Positions 44,193 through 53,901 are shown, counted from the first letter of the stretch. The stretch is 64,000 nt of DNA from Cesiribacteraceae bacterium YIM B00369 (GCA_017948555.1 JAFMYY010000024.1:40498-104497); one strand, 5' to 3'. Notes: generated by a model not told the origin, from the sequence alone. Numbers and translations: made by a program.

Positions 44193-44654
44193 TTACTGCT
44201 GCTTAGATGCGGTAACTGTAACAGTAGCGTCCGCACCCTGAGATTTTGCATCCTGAGTAGTATAGCTAAAGCTTAATGAAGTAGCTGATACATTCAGAGC
44301 GTTAAAGTTAACATTGCCTGGTGTGATTACAATGCTGTTAGTAGAAGTAGTATTTGGCCATGCCCATGAGTTGCCGCTTGGGAAAGCAGGCGTTTCACCT
44401 GGCATTACATCTGCGTTTGTTGCAGAGTAAGTACCTTCTTCTGTAAATGTAAGGGTTACTGTTTCGCCTTCGATTGCGTTGCCGTTTACACCTGGTCTGC
44501 TAACATTTGTTACATTCCAGGTTCCGGCCAGCTGGCGAGCCTTTCTATCCTGTTCAGTTTCTTGCTCTACCACAGGCTCATCGTCCTTGCAGGAGGTGAA
44601 TACTACAAAAGTCATTAAAAATAGTAGCGAGAATAGGTAAGATATTCTTTTCAT
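44193..44654 (-). CDS. Probable surface lipoprotein with lipocalin-like domain
   Basis: A 153-residue lipoprotein. ATG 44654 is chosen because it gives the signal peptide KRISYLFSLLFLMTFVVFTSC (lipid Cys22); a longer frame begins at 44690 without support. The residues after the cysteine are KDDE, matching the Bacteroidota lipoprotein export signal for surface display (Lys followed by acidic residues). The rest is beta-rich (LAGTWNVTNVSRPGV, ETVTLTFTEEGTYSATN), like the lipocalin-like domains of this phylum. Function unknown. Confidence 0.8.
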   Translation of the reverse strand: MKRISYLFSLLFLMTFVVFTSCKDDEPVVEQETEQDRKARQLAGTWNVTNVSRPGVNGNAIEGETVTLTFTEEGTYSATNADVMPGETPAFPSGNSWAWPNTTSTNSIVITPGNVNFNALNVSATSLSFSYTTQDAKSQGADATVTVTASKQQ

Positions 44655-44729
44655 AGAAAAAGGTTTAATTAATAAAAATAACATTAACAATTATAATATT
44701 TTTCTTTTACAGTTAAAAGCAATTTAAAA

Positions 44730-45371
44730 TTATTTAAGGTTGTTTCTTCCTTTGAAAGAAGAAATATCCAAAATATGGTTGCAAAAGCTGTATTCATTTG
44801 GTTGGTTAGAGCAAATAATAACCAGCCTTTCCTGCTTAACTAAATCGATTGCGGTAAGATACCAATCAATTCCACGAAAGTCAAGATTTGAGGTGGGTTC
44901 ATCAAGAAATAATATGGGGGCTTTTGTAAAAAAGGATAACCCCAGCTTTAGTCGCTGTTTCATTCCGGAGCTGAAGTGCCGTACCTGTTTGTGCAGGGAA
45001 TCCTGTAAATACATTTTTTCGGCCAGCAGTGAAACGGTGTCTCCTTTCTCTGCCGGTTCTTTAAAAGAAAAATGAAACTCCAGGAGTTCTTTCAGGCTAA
45101 ACTCCTCCACTACCTCCAGGTAAGGGGCTGCAAAAGTTATATGGCGTGGCCAGAGATCGGAGTGAACGGTGTTTCCTCCGGCGGCAGTATAGGTAATATT
45201 TCCTTCCGTGGCAGGTATGGCCCCGCTTATGGTTTTTAGAAAAGAAGATTTGCCGCTTCCGTTAGGGCCTGTTATGGCATAGGATTTTCCTGACTGAAAA
45301 TGGAAATCCATTCTGCGGAAGATCCACTCACGAAAGTATTTTTTCCCTAATCCTTCTACCCTGATATCCAC
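44730..45371 (-). CDS. ABC transporter ATP-binding protein
   Basis: A 213-residue single ATPase subunit. Walker A is TGPNGSGKSSFLK (about 34-46), the signature HFSSGMKQRLKLGLSFF stands at about 136-152 (SSGMK in place of LSGGQ), and Walker B is ILFLDEPTSNLD (about 158-169). It resembles CcmA/NatA-like ATPases. No membrane subunit gene is adjacent. The start is GTG 45371, 48 bp after the lpxA stop, so it could be read from the lipid A operon. The transported substrate is unknown. Confidence 0.9.
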   Translation of the reverse strand: MDIRVEGLGKKYFREWIFRRMDFHFQSGKSYAITGPNGSGKSSFLKTISGAIPATEGNITYTAAGGNTVHSDLWPRHITFAAPYLEVVEEFSLKELLEFHFSFKEPAEKGDTVSLLAEKMYLQDSLHKQVRHFSSGMKQRLKLGLSFFTKAPILFLDEPTSNLDFRGIDWYLTAIDLVKQERLVIICSNQPNEYSFCNHILDISSFKGRNNLK

Positions 45372-45419
45372 GGCTGCTTCTTATAAGTATTTAGAATTGA
45401 ATACAACCCTCTTTATTTG

Positions 45420-46199
45420 TTAATTTCCTGTTCCTTTCATAATGCCTCTTTCGGAGGTGCGGATAAAATTTACAATTTCGTCCCGTTCTTTACTTGAAGG
45501 GAGCTCAAGCTCTATTTTATCAAGCGCTTCGGAATTATTTAAACCACGCAGATAAATAAGCCTGTAAATTTCCTGAATCTCGTTTATCTGCTGATTGGTA
45601 TAGCCTCTTCTGCGTAAGCCTACAGAATTGATGCCGGCATAGCTGAGCGGTTCGCGGGCAGCTTTGGTAAAAGGAGGCACATCTTTACGTACCAGGGAGC
45701 CGCCGCCAATGTAGGCATGGGCGCCAATTTTAGAGAACTGCTGTACAGCGCAGGCACCACCAAAGATGGCATAATCGTCTATCTGTACATGGCCTGCCAG
45801 CTGCACGGTGTTGCCTAAAATGCAACTGTCGCCAATAATGCAGTCGTGGCCAATATGCACATAAGCCATAACAAGGCAGTTGGCACCTACTACTGTTTTG
45901 TATTTATCTACTGTGCCACGGTTAATGGTAACACATTCACGTATAGTGGTATTGTCACCGATTTCTGCTGTGGTTTCTTCTCCAAAAAACTTCAGGTCCT
46001 GTGGAATGGCCGAGATTACTGCCCCGGGGAAAATACGTACATTTTTTCCAATACGGGCACCTTCCATAATGGTAACGTTTGAGCCTATCCAGCTGCCTTC
46101 TCCAATAATTACATTTTTGGATATAACTGAAAATGGCTCTATTACTACATTAGGAGCAATTTTGGCTTCCGGATGTATATAAGCTAAGGGTTGATTCAT
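45420..46199 (-). CDS. lpxA: Acyl-ACP--UDP-N-acetylglucosamine O-acyltransferase
   Basis: First step of lipid A synthesis. The 259-residue protein has a left-handed beta-helix built from hexapeptide repeats (IGEGSWIGSNVTIMEGARIG, AEIGDNTTIRECVTIN). The catalytic histidine lies in VMAYVHIGHDC, and a helical C-terminus follows (about 190-259). Its start codon overlaps the stop of lpxC/fabZ by four bases (ATGA). The operon order is HD, lpxD, lpxC/fabZ, lpxA. Confidence 0.97.
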   Translation of the reverse strand: MNQPLAYIHPEAKIAPNVVIEPFSVISKNVIIGEGSWIGSNVTIMEGARIGKNVRIFPGAVISAIPQDLKFFGEETTAEIGDNTTIRECVTINRGTVDKYKTVVGANCLVMAYVHIGHDCIIGDSCILGNTVQLAGHVQIDDYAIFGGACAVQQFSKIGAHAYIGGGSLVRKDVPPFTKAAREPLSYAGINSVGLRRRGYTNQQINEIQEIYRLIYLRGLNNSEALDKIELELPSSKERDEIVNFIRTSERGIMKGTGN

Positions 46200-47593
46200 G
46201 AATTTTTTCGTACAATACTGGCAGTTAATACTCCTTCGCTTACCAGCGAGTTTCCTACATAAGCAAAGCCTTTCATTTTAGCTATGCCTCGCTTTATTGG
46301 TGAAATCAGTTCACATTTTAATATTAAGGTGTCGCCTGGTACTACCATTTTGCGGAAACGGAAGCTTTCAATTCCCAGGAAATATGTCCAGTAGTTTTCC
46401 GGGTCAGGCACGGTATTTAAAACGAGTACGCCGCCGGTCTGCACCATTGCTTCCACCTGTAAAACGCCCGGCATTACAGGGTTGCCCGGGAAATGCCCCT
46501 GAAAGAACGGCTCATTGATGGTGACATTCTTAACGCCTGCAACAGTAGTTTCGTCCAGGTGAAATATTTTGTCTACCAGCTGGAACGGATACCGGTGAGG
46601 GAGCATCCGTGATATCTGGTTGATATCCATTACCGGAGGCAGTTTTGGATTGTAGGCCGGGATATTATTGGTCTTGCTGAAGTCGTTCATTATTTTCTTC
46701 AGCTTTTTGGCAAAGGCAACATTGGCGGCATGGCCTGGTCGTGCAGCAAGAATCTGGGCCTTCATGGGGCGCCCCACCAGGGCAAGGTCACCTACCAGGT
46801 CAAGCAGTTTATGCCGGGCAGGTTCATTATTGTAACGCAGCTCCACGTTATTTAAAATACCTTCCTTCCTTACCTCTACTTTCGGCTTATTAAAAAGGGC
46901 TGCAAGGTCCTGCAGTTCATCATCCTGAACTACCCTGTCAACCACTACAATGGCATTATTAAGGTCGCCACCTCTTACCAGTCCCTGCTTATGGAGCATT
47001 TCCAGCTCATGCAAAAAGCAAAAAGTCCGGCATTGTGCTATCTGGTCTTCAAAATCGCTGATCTGGTTCAGGGAAGCATGCTGGCTCCCCAGTACCGGCG
47101 AATTATAATCGACCATTACAGTAAGCCTGTAATCGTCGAGCGGAAGAGCGGCAAGTTCTACCTGGCGGCCGGGCTCCCTGTGGAAAACGCCTTCAGGAAC
47201 TTCAAAAAAGTTCCGAAGCGCATTCTGCTCTTCAAGCCCTGCTTCTTTGAGTGCATTAATAAATTGAATTGAGCTGCCATCCATAATAGGAGGCTCCGGC
47301 CCGTCGAGCTGAATAAGGACATTGTCAATTTCAAGTCCTGTTAAGGCAGCAAGTACATGTTCCACGGTATTAATCCTTGCACCGCTTTGTTCTATTGTAG
47401 TGCCTCTGGAAAGGTCAACCACATTGTCAACATCGGCATCTACAGTAGGGTGACCTTCTATATCGATCCTTTGAAACTTAATTCCATGATTTGGTTTGGC
47501 AGGTAAAAAAGTCATATTGGCATTTACGCCTGTATGGAGCCCTACACCCGAAAGGGTTACCGATTTTGTTATCGTATGCTGCTTTATATTCAT
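46196..47593 (-). CDS. lpxC/fabZ: Bifunctional LpxC deacetylase / FabZ dehydratase fusion
   Basis: A 465-residue fusion. Residues about 1-305 are UDP-3-O-acyl-GlcNAc deacetylase: VGLHTGVNANMTF, the zinc histidine in VEHVLAALTGLEIDN, and the C-terminal ARHKLLDLVGDLALVG with the second zinc site. Residues about 320-465 are 3-hydroxyacyl-ACP dehydratase FabZ: LPHRYPFQLVDKI with catalytic His, and EPFFQGHFPGNPVMPGVLQVEAM with catalytic Glu. The fusion ties lipid A commitment to fatty-acid elongation and is known from Bacteroidota. The start is three bases from the lpxD stop. Confidence 0.97.
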   Translation of the reverse strand: MNIKQHTITKSVTLSGVGLHTGVNANMTFLPAKPNHGIKFQRIDIEGHPTVDADVDNVVDLSRGTTIEQSGARINTVEHVLAALTGLEIDNVLIQLDGPEPPIMDGSSIQFINALKEAGLEEQNALRNFFEVPEGVFHREPGRQVELAALPLDDYRLTVMVDYNSPVLGSQHASLNQISDFEDQIAQCRTFCFLHELEMLHKQGLVRGGDLNNAIVVVDRVVQDDELQDLAALFNKPKVEVRKEGILNNVELRYNNEPARHKLLDLVGDLALVGRPMKAQILAARPGHAANVAFAKKLKKIMNDFSKTNNIPAYNPKLPPVMDINQISRMLPHRYPFQLVDKIFHLDETTVAGVKNVTINEPFFQGHFPGNPVMPGVLQVEAMVQTGGVLVLNTVPDPENYWTYFLGIESFRFRKMVVPGDTLILKCELISPIKRGIAKMKGFAYVGNSLVSEGVLTASIVRKNS

Positions 47594-47595
47594 TT

Positions 47596-48642
47596 TTAAC
47601 TTTCTGACGAACGCAAATTTATAATTTTTTCCTCAAGTTCCTTAATCCTCTTGTTTAAATCGGGTAAATTTCTGTAAAGCGCATAGGATTTCATGTAAGC
47701 ATTGCGTTCAAAGGCAGGTGATCCTATTAAAATTTTACCTTCTTCCTTTATATTTTTTCCTACTCCTGCCTGGGCGGCAATGGTGGTTTTGCTGGCTATT
47801 TCAAGGTGGCCAATAATGCCTGCCTGCCCTGCAATAATACAACTGCTGCCTATTTTTGTGGATCCGGCAATGCCGGTTTGTGCGGCTACTACTGTATTTT
47901 GTCCTATTTCCACGTTATGTGCTATTTGCACCAGGTTATCAATTTTTGTTCCCCGGCGAATAAGGGTACTGCCCAGTGTGGCGCAGTCTATAGTGGCGTT
48001 GGCGCCAATGCTTACCCAGTCTTCGAGTACCACATTGCCTAATTGCGGAATAGCTTTGTAGCTGCCGTCGGCCTGTGGAGCAAAACCAAACCCGTCGCTG
48101 CCTACCACTGCCCCCGCATGGATGGTGCAGTTGTTGCCGATTTTGGTGTCGGGGTAAATTTTTGCACCTGCAAGCACAATGGTATTATCACCTATCTCCA
48201 CATTTTCGCCAATGTAAGCCTGAGGGTATATTTTTACGTTGTTGCCGATTTTACAGCCTTTGCCTACATAGGAAAAAGCGCCACGGTAAACATCGTTGCC
48301 TGTAACAGCTCCTTCGCCAATAAATGCAGGTTCCTCTGTGCCGGATTTTTGAAACGAAATAAACTTATGGTACTCTTCGAGCAGTACTGTAAAGCTTGAG
48401 TAAGGATCATCCACTTTAATTAAAGTAGCAGGCACCTCTTTTTTAGGCTGAAAATCTTTACTTACTATTACAGCGCTGGCTTTGGTAGTGTACAGGAAGG
48501 GCTCGTATTTCAGGTTGGAAAGAAAGGAAATGCTCCCCATTGCTGCATCTTCAATTTTACCGAGAGTACTTATTTCTTCCTCTCCGTTTCCCACTACTGT
48601 GCCGCCCAGCAACAGGGCTATTTGGTTTACTGTAAATTTCAT
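47596..48642 (-). CDS. lpxD: UDP-3-O-acylglucosamine N-acyltransferase
   Basis: Third step of lipid A synthesis. The 348-residue protein has the N-terminal uridine-binding domain (about 1-100), then hexapeptide repeats forming a beta-helix. The catalytic histidine segment is [15 protein letters not shown], and the C-terminal helix (about 325-348) is [13 protein letters not shown]. It follows the HD-domain gene by 28 bp and precedes lpxC/fabZ by two bases. Confidence 0.97.
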   Translation of the reverse strand: MKFTVNQIALLLGGTVVGNGEEEISTLGKIEDAAMGSISFLSNLKYEPFLYTTKASAVIVSKDFQPKKEVPATLIKVDDPYSSFTVLLEEYHKFISFQKSGTEEPAFIGEGAVTGNDVYRGAFSYVGKGCKIGNNVKIYPQAYIGENVEIGDNTIVLAGAKIYPDTKIGNNCTIHAGAVVGSDGFGFAPQADGSYKAIPQLGNVVLEDWVSIGANATIDCATLGSTLIRRGTKIDNLVQIAHNVEIGQNTVVAAQTGIAGSTKIGSSCIIAGQAGIIGHLEIASKTTIAAQAGVGKNIKEEGKILIGSPAFERNAYMKSYALYRNLPDLNKRIKELEEKIINLRSSES

Positions 48643-48670
48643 GCGTTCAGCTTAAAATTTCTTTACCTGG

Positions 48671-49894
48671 TTAAATGTTCTTCGGACAGCAAATGTAATA
48701 CTTCTTTACAATTTTGCTCATCGCTTTTATGTTCGGCAGGTCCGATGCTTTAGCCACATCCATTACCTTGCCTTTTTTTGTCATGATATTAATATTTTGT
48801 CCGCCTGCAATATAGGCTGCATTGCTCATTGAGCCACATGCCATAAAATACTCCACCTCCTCTGCCTGTATGTTGTAAGCCGAAGAAATTTTTTGCCGGA
48901 TTTCTTCCAGCAGCGCATCATCAAAGCTGCTGTTCGACAGAATTACTTTAAACAACCTCCGCTCCAGCAGCATAGCGCTCAGGCTGGCCAGAATGCGGTC
49001 GGGGTGGTGGCTCCAGAATTTTACAGCTGCCCATATATCGTAATCGTCCAGGGTGGCAAATGCTTTCAGGTGGTCAGGGTTTTGCCGGAAATCGTCGAGG
49101 GTAATATCCTGTGTTAAGAAAACCTGCAGCGATGGAGTGGCAAAAACCTCCTGGCCCTGGCTTACCAGGTATTTTGCACGCCTTATAAGCATAATGAGCA
49201 TTTTTTCCGCACTTACCGTAGCTTTGTGCAGGTACACCTGCCAGTACATAAGCCGGCGGGCACTTAAAAAATTTTCAATGCTGTAGATGCCTTTTTCCTC
49301 CACCACAATCTGGTCATCTTTAATGTCCAGCATCTTAATAATCCTGTCGGCGCCAATGGTGCCTTCGGAAACACCGGTAAAAAGGCTGTCGCGCTGCAGG
49401 TAGTCGAGCCGGTCAATATCCAGCTGACTCGAAACCAGCTGGTGAAAAAAGCGCCTTTCGTACTGGTTGGTAAATATTTTTATAGTTAGAGAAAGCTGCC
49501 CGTTAAAAACCTGGTTAAAATAATGCATCAGCTGCAGGGAAAGGTGCTCGTGCCGGATTCCTTTCAGCAGACTGAACTCCAGGGCGTGGGAGAAAGGGCC
49601 GTGGCCAATATCGTGGAGGAGAATGGCAATCTGGCTGGCCTCATATTCTTCATTACTTATTTCATGGCCCTTGCTGCGCAGGTTGTCGAGTGTGGTGCTC
49701 ATGAGGTGCATGGCTCCCATGGCATGATGAAAGCGGGTGTGCAGAGCCCCGGGGTATACAAAATCTGTCAGCCCCAGTTGCTTTATCCGCCGCAGGCGCT
49801 GGAAGTAGGGGTGTTCGATAATGTCAAAAACAAGATCGCTGCTTATGGTGATAAAGCCATATACCGGGTCGTTAAAAATTTTCTTTTTATTCAC
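48671..49894 (-). CDS. HD-domain phosphohydrolase (SAMHD1/dGTPase-like)
   Basis: A 407-residue protein starting at GTG 49894. The N-terminal HD domain has the metal ligands in TRFHHAMGAMHLM, ILLHDIGHGPFSHALE and LDIDRLDYLQRDSL. The order H...HD...D is that of dNTP triphosphohydrolases and related nucleotide hydrolases. The C-terminal part (about 230-407) is unassigned. It is the first gene of the lipid A operon, as in many Bacteroidota genomes. The true substrate is unknown. Confidence 0.92.
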   Translation of the reverse strand: MNKKKIFNDPVYGFITISSDLVFDIIEHPYFQRLRRIKQLGLTDFVYPGALHTRFHHAMGAMHLMSTTLDNLRSKGHEISNEEYEASQIAILLHDIGHGPFSHALEFSLLKGIRHEHLSLQLMHYFNQVFNGQLSLTIKIFTNQYERRFFHQLVSSQLDIDRLDYLQRDSLFTGVSEGTIGADRIIKMLDIKDDQIVVEEKGIYSIENFLSARRLMYWQVYLHKATVSAEKMLIMLIRRAKYLVSQGQEVFATPSLQVFLTQDITLDDFRQNPDHLKAFATLDDYDIWAAVKFWSHHPDRILASLSAMLLERRLFKVILSNSSFDDALLEEIRQKISSAYNIQAEEVEYFMACGSMSNAAYIAGGQNINIMTKKGKVMDVAKASDLPNIKAMSKIVKKYYICCPKNI

Positions 49895-50345
49895 GCAGGC
49901 TGAATTTGGTATTGAGAAGTGGGTAGTGAGTATGGAAACAGAAGAAAAAGGAAGGCCATCGGTACTAATAAATGGTAAGCATTATATTGCCGGGTATACT
50001 GACAAAAGAAATTGCTTTGGCAAAATGTTGAGCCAGCGGATTTTAATTTAAAGACAGGTTCAGGTTCCTTCAACAGGGGTTTATTGTGCCTGGTGGTTTT
50101 TATCTGTTTTTTCAGAAGCCTTAATATAAAGTTTGCTGAATCCATTTCGCTTGCAACTAAACTGTTTGGCTGTTTTATTTGTAACTATTCATACTAAGCC
50201 GTAAAGCTTGTAGTTAAGTACTAAGAAGTTTCGGTTCCGGAGGGGTTAATAAAATTTTTACAATTTATAAATTTTTAAACTAACCGCCCGGTTTGATACT
50301 CCATACCCAATACTAATATTGAACAAGCAAATTAAATAATTTTTT
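49895..50345. other. Divergent upstream region of the lpx operon and porX
   Basis: About 450 bases. It must hold promoters for the HD-lpx operon (minus) and porX (plus), but no perfect TAnnTTTG was found; TAAATTTT near 50262-50279 is the nearest match. Heptad-type arrays lie at both ends: TTGAGAA, GTGGGTA, GTGAGTA at 49912-49932, and GTTTGAT, ACTCCAT, ACCCAAT, ACTAATA at 50291-50318. No gene seen. Confidence 0.45.
49912..50318. repeat. Two heptad-repeat arms flanking the HD / porX intergenic region
   Basis: The left arm 49912-49939 (GTGGGTA, GTGAGTA type) and the right arm 50291-50318 (ACTCCAT, ACCCAAT, ACTAATA type) have the same polarity as the other elements. They are about 350 bp apart, so pairing is less certain than elsewhere. 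Confidence 0.45.
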
Positions 50346-51902
50346 ATGCAAAGATACAGCATTTTATGGGCCGATGATGAAATTGACCTCCTAAAGCCCC
50401 ACATCATGTTCCTTGAGAACAAAGGTTACGACGTAACGCCGGTAAACAGTGGTGCCGATGCCATTGATAAAGTAGGGCAGCAGAATTTTGATATTGTTTT
50501 CCTGGACGAAAATATGCCGGGCATGACAGGGCTTGAAACGCTTACCTACATTAAAGCCAGTAAGCCGGCCCTTCCTGTGGTTATGATCACTAAAAGCGAG
50601 GAGGAAGATATTATGGAGGAGGCTATCGGATCCAAAATTGCTGACTACCTGATAAAACCCCTCAATCCGAACCAGATACTGCTTTCCGTGAAAAAGATAC
50701 TGGATAACAAGCGGCTGGTTTCGGAAAAAACAAATATGAATTATCAGCAGGAGTTCCGCAATATCAGTATGATGGTATCGGACAGCCGCGACCATAACGA
50801 CTGGGTGGAAATTTATAAAAAGCTGGTATACTGGGAGCTTGAAATTGAAGGCGCCGATGCGGGAGGCATGGGAGAGGTGCTCACCATGCAAAAGGATGAA
50901 GCCAACAGCAACTTCAGTAAGTTTATTATCGATAATTATGAGGACTGGCTTAATGAGCCAAACGGTGAAAAGCCTTTGCTCTCGCATATGCTGATGAAAA
51001 AGAAGGTGCTGCCCCTTCTGAAAGAAAAAGATCCTGTGTTTTTTATCGTAATTGATAATTTACGTTACGACCAGTGGAAAAATATTGAGCCCCTGGTAAC
51101 GGAATATTTTAATGTGGAAGAGGACGATACTTACTTTTCTATTTTGCCTACCACTACAGCCTTTGCCCGTAATGCAATTTTCTCCGGCATGATGCCCGAT
51201 AAAATGGCTAAAACCCACCCCGACCTTTGGCGTGGCGACGATGATGATGAAGGGAAGAATATGTTTGAAGAGGACTTCCTCGGGCGCCAGCTGAAGCAGA
51301 ACGGCATGAGCAATATAAAGTATTCCTACCATAAGGTACTGAATACCAGTCAGGGGAAATCGGTAAACGACAGCCTTAATAACCTTCTGAACAACGATTT
51401 GAACGTGGTGGTATATAACTTTGTGGATATGCTTTCGCATGCCCGTACAGAGGTGGAAATGTTAAAGGAACTGGCTCCTGATGAGGCTGCTTACAGGAGT
51501 ATTGCAAAATCCTGGTTTGTACATTCGCCTCTCTTTGAGTTGTTAAAGCGCCTTTCGGGTAAAGCCTGCAAAGTAGTAATCAGTACCGACCATGGTACCA
51601 TACGTGTGCGTAAGCCTTTCAAGATTATTGGAGACCGGAACGTTAATACAAACCTGCGTTACAAGCAGGGTAAAAACCTTAACTGGGACGGAAATCATGT
51701 TATGGAGGTGCGCCATCCTGAAAAACTTGGGCTTCCGCGTATCAACCTGTCCACAGCCTATGTTTTTGCGCTGGAAGACCATTTCTTTGCCTATCCGAAT
51801 AATTATAATTACTATGTAAACTACTACCGCGATACTTTTCAGCATGGAGGTATTTCGCTGGAGGAAATAATTATTCCGGTAGTAACCCTGGCGACAAAGT
51901 AG
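50346..51902 (+). CDS. porX: PorX-type response regulator with PglZ domain
   Basis: A 518-residue two-component regulator. The receiver domain (about 1-125) has the acidic pair D10/D11, phospho-acceptor D54 in VFLDENMPGMTG, T82 and the lysine in DYLIKPL. The C-terminal PglZ domain (about 200-518) has an alkaline-phosphatase fold with metal-site motifs FFIVIDNLRYDQW, LPTTTAFARNAIFSGMMP and VVISTDHGTIRV. PorX with sensor PorY regulates type IX secretion genes in Porphyromonas, and its PglZ domain has been reported to hydrolyse cyclic oligonucleotides. The sensor is not in the window. Two T9SS cargo genes lie 2 kb downstream. Confidence 0.95.
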   Translation: MQRYSILWADDEIDLLKPHIMFLENKGYDVTPVNSGADAIDKVGQQNFDIVFLDENMPGMTGLETLTYIKASKPALPVVMITKSEEEDIMEEAIGSKIADYLIKPLNPNQILLSVKKILDNKRLVSEKTNMNYQQEFRNISMMVSDSRDHNDWVEIYKKLVYWELEIEGADAGGMGEVLTMQKDEANSNFSKFIIDNYEDWLNEPNGEKPLLSHMLMKKKVLPLLKEKDPVFFIVIDNLRYDQWKNIEPLVTEYFNVEEDDTYFSILPTTTAFARNAIFSGMMPDKMAKTHPDLWRGDDDDEGKNMFEEDFLGRQLKQNGMSNIKYSYHKVLNTSQGKSVNDSLNNLLNNDLNVVVYNFVDMLSHARTEVEMLKELAPDEAAYRSIAKSWFVHSPLFELLKRLSGKACKVVISTDHGTIRVRKPFKIIGDRNVNTNLRYKQGKNLNWDGNHVMEVRHPEKLGLPRINLSTAYVFALEDHFFAYPNNYNYYVNYYRDTFQHGGISLEEIIIPVVTLATK

Positions 51903-52027
51903 GGCCGGCATTTCCCGGAAGGCTATTCAGGGCCCGTGAAAAAAGCAAATCTCCGGCATTTTAAAGCAGTATTGCAGCTTGTTGGTGCTAAAGTCAGAAA
52001 ATATAACAGTTTTAATATCAAAACTCT

Positions 52028-52035
52028 TAGATTTG
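52028..52035 (+). promoter_or_regulatory. -7 promoter element of tsaE-ald
   Basis: TAGATTTG fits TAnnTTTG and lies 43 bases before the tsaE start codon, inside the 176-bp gap after porX. Confidence 0.45.
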
Positions 52036-52078
52036 TATCAGGACAGAGAAGTTATTGTAGAAAAAAGAAGATAAGGGT

Positions 52079-52519
52079 TTGAAATCAGATTTGCAGATTT
52101 CCTGTAAAACACTGGAAGAGCTGCCGCGGGCGGCAGCTGAAATAGTTGCTTTTGCAAAGGAAAAACAAGAGTGGGTGTGGCTGCTGGAAGGTGTAATGGG
52201 GGCGGGTAAAACCACCCTCAGTAAAGCTGTTTGTAAAGAAATGGGGGTGGCGGATGTAGTGCAAAGTCCAACCTTTTCTATTGTAAACGAATACAGGACC
52301 AGAGATAACGAACCCGTATATCATTTCGATTTTTACAGGATCGGGGATGTGGAAGAAGCTATACAGACAGGTGCGGAGGATTATTTTTATTCCGGTGCTC
52401 TTTGCCTTGTGGAGTGGCCTTCCAAAGTGGAAGCTATCCTGCCCGATACTTATTTGCATATTCAGATTAACGTTGATAAAGATTCCGGTAGAAATATACT
52501 GTTAACCATTCATGAGTAA
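52079..52519 (+). CDS. tsaE: tRNA threonylcarbamoyladenosine biosynthesis ATPase TsaE
   Basis: A 146-residue P-loop protein needed for the t6A37 tRNA modification with TsaB, TsaC and TsaD. Walker A is LEGVMGAGKTTLSKAV (about 36-51), followed by SPTFSIVNEY and VYHFDFYRI. LVEWPSKVEAILPD carries the family's EW motif. The start is TTG 52079; no ATG is near. It overlaps the start of ald by eight bases. Confidence 0.95.
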   Translation: MKSDLQISCKTLEELPRAAAEIVAFAKEKQEWVWLLEGVMGAGKTTLSKAVCKEMGVADVVQSPTFSIVNEYRTRDNEPVYHFDFYRIGDVEEAIQTGAEDYFYSGALCLVEWPSKVEAILPDTYLHIQINVDKDSGRNILLTIHE

Positions 52520-53741
52520 ACCGTACAACCAGCCTGGCATGGAAGCGCTCTCCAAACAAACGGGCCTTGCCACCCAGGAAAAACTGCTTGAAGTAAAAAG
52601 GAGTAATAAAATTCTCTTCATTGGCATACCTAAAGAGGTGGCCATGCAGGAAAATCGTGTGTCACTGACCCCGGAGGCTGTTGCCCTTCTGACAAATAAC
52701 GGGCATGAGGTGTGGGTGGAGTCCAATGCCGGTGTTACTGCCAAATTTGCCGATAATGAATACAGTGAGGCAGGCGCTAAAATTGTGTACAGTGCAAAAG
52801 AGGTTTTTGAAGCTGACATTATCCTGAAGATCGAGCCCCCTTCCGACGAGGAGATTGAATACCTGAAGCCCGGAAAAACACTTATATCAGCCCTGCAGAT
52901 GGGAAACCAGCGGGAAAGTTATTTCCATAAGCTGAATAAGAAAAGGGTTACTGCTGTTGGCTTTGAGTTGATTGAAGACAAAGTTGGGGGTATGCCTGTT
53001 GTGCGGGCTATGAGTGAAATTGCCGGAAGCACCGTAATGTTAATTGCTGCCGAGTACCTTAGCAGCGTGAGTAACGGAAAAGGCATTATACTGGGAGGGA
53101 TTACAGGTGTGCCGCCTACCAAAATTGTATTGCTGGGCGCCGGTACTGTAGCTGAATATGCAGCCCGTGCTGCCCTTGGTATGGGGGCAGAGGTGCAGGT
53201 GTTCGATAATCATTTATATAAGCTGCGGAGGATCAAGCAGGCCTTAAATACACAGATATACACCTCCACCATCGATACTGTAACCCTGAGCAACAGCCTG
53301 CAGGCAGCCGATGTGGTTATTGGCGCTATTCGGGCTGAAAAAGGACGTAACCGCTGCGTGGTTACAGAAGAGATGGTAATGAATATGAAGCCGGAAAGCA
53401 TTATTATTGATGTGAGTATAGACCACGGAGGTTGCGTGGAAACATCGGAGCTAACCACCCACCGGAATCCTGTTTTCCGTAAGCACGATGTAATTCACTA
53501 CTGTGTGCCAAATATCCCCTCCAGGGTGTCGCGTACCGCTACAACAGCCATCAGTAACATTTTAACACCAATATTGCTGCAGGCAGGCGATGTGGGCGGA
53601 ATCGATGAGATGATCTTCTCCCATAAATGGTTCATGAATGGCGTTTATACTTATAAAGGCTTCCTGAGCAATGCCAACGTAGCCCGTAAATTCGGTCTCA
53701 AACATAAAGACCTTAATTTGCTGATGGCTGCAAGGAATTGA
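52512..53741 (+). CDS. ald: Alanine dehydrogenase
   Basis: NAD-dependent interconversion of alanine and pyruvate plus ammonia. The 409-residue protein has an N-terminal extension of about 35 residues before the usual IGIPKEV start. It has the substrate-region QENRVSLTPEAV, the NAD-binding VLLGAGTVAEYAARAALGMGAEVQVFD (about 198-224) and VPNIPSRVSRTATTAISN. It begins inside tsaE (8-bp overlap), so the two are co-translated. A terminator follows. Confidence 0.94.
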   Translation: MSKPYNQPGMEALSKQTGLATQEKLLEVKRSNKILFIGIPKEVAMQENRVSLTPEAVALLTNNGHEVWVESNAGVTAKFADNEYSEAGAKIVYSAKEVFEADIILKIEPPSDEEIEYLKPGKTLISALQMGNQRESYFHKLNKKRVTAVGFELIEDKVGGMPVVRAMSEIAGSTVMLIAAEYLSSVSNGKGIILGGITGVPPTKIVLLGAGTVAEYAARAALGMGAEVQVFDNHLYKLRRIKQALNTQIYTSTIDTVTLSNSLQAADVVIGAIRAEKGRNRCVVTEEMVMNMKPESIIIDVSIDHGGCVETSELTTHRNPVFRKHDVIHYCVPNIPSRVSRTATTAISNILTPILLQAGDVGGIDEMIFSHKWFMNGVYTYKGFLSNANVARKFGLKHKDLNLLMAARN

Positions 53742-53823
53742 TAACTGAATTCCTTAAAAAAAGTACTGATGTGCTGATAAGTTGATTCAGCAAGCGGGCC
53801 ATTTATAGATATGTATACAATTT

Positions 53824-53856
53824 AAAAAGGAGCGGGGAAGACCAGCTCCTTTTTTT
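53824..53856 (+). terminator. Rho-independent terminator after ald
   Basis: AAAAAGGAGC (53824-53833) pairs with GCTCCTTTTT (53845-53854), loop of about eleven bases, then further Ts. Confidence 0.85.
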
Positions 53857-53873
53857 ATGCTCTGTAAAATAAA

Positions 53874-53901
53874 AGAGGCTGCCTCAAGTGAAGCAGCCTC
53901 T
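53874..53901 (-). terminator. Terminator of the first T9SS cargo gene (GAGGCTGC type)
   Basis: AGAGGCTGC (53874-53882) pairs with GCAGCCTCT (53893-53901). On the minus strand it is followed by a T-rich run. Nearly identical hairpins end the next two minus-strand genes. Confidence 0.9.

Noticed and set aside
50012..50197. Small open frame upstream of porX
   Set aside because: No ribosome binding site, no recognisable composition, and it lies in the divergent promoter region.
53760..53795. Further heptad array after ald
   Set aside because: The TGA spacing there is eight, not seven, and there is no matching arm.
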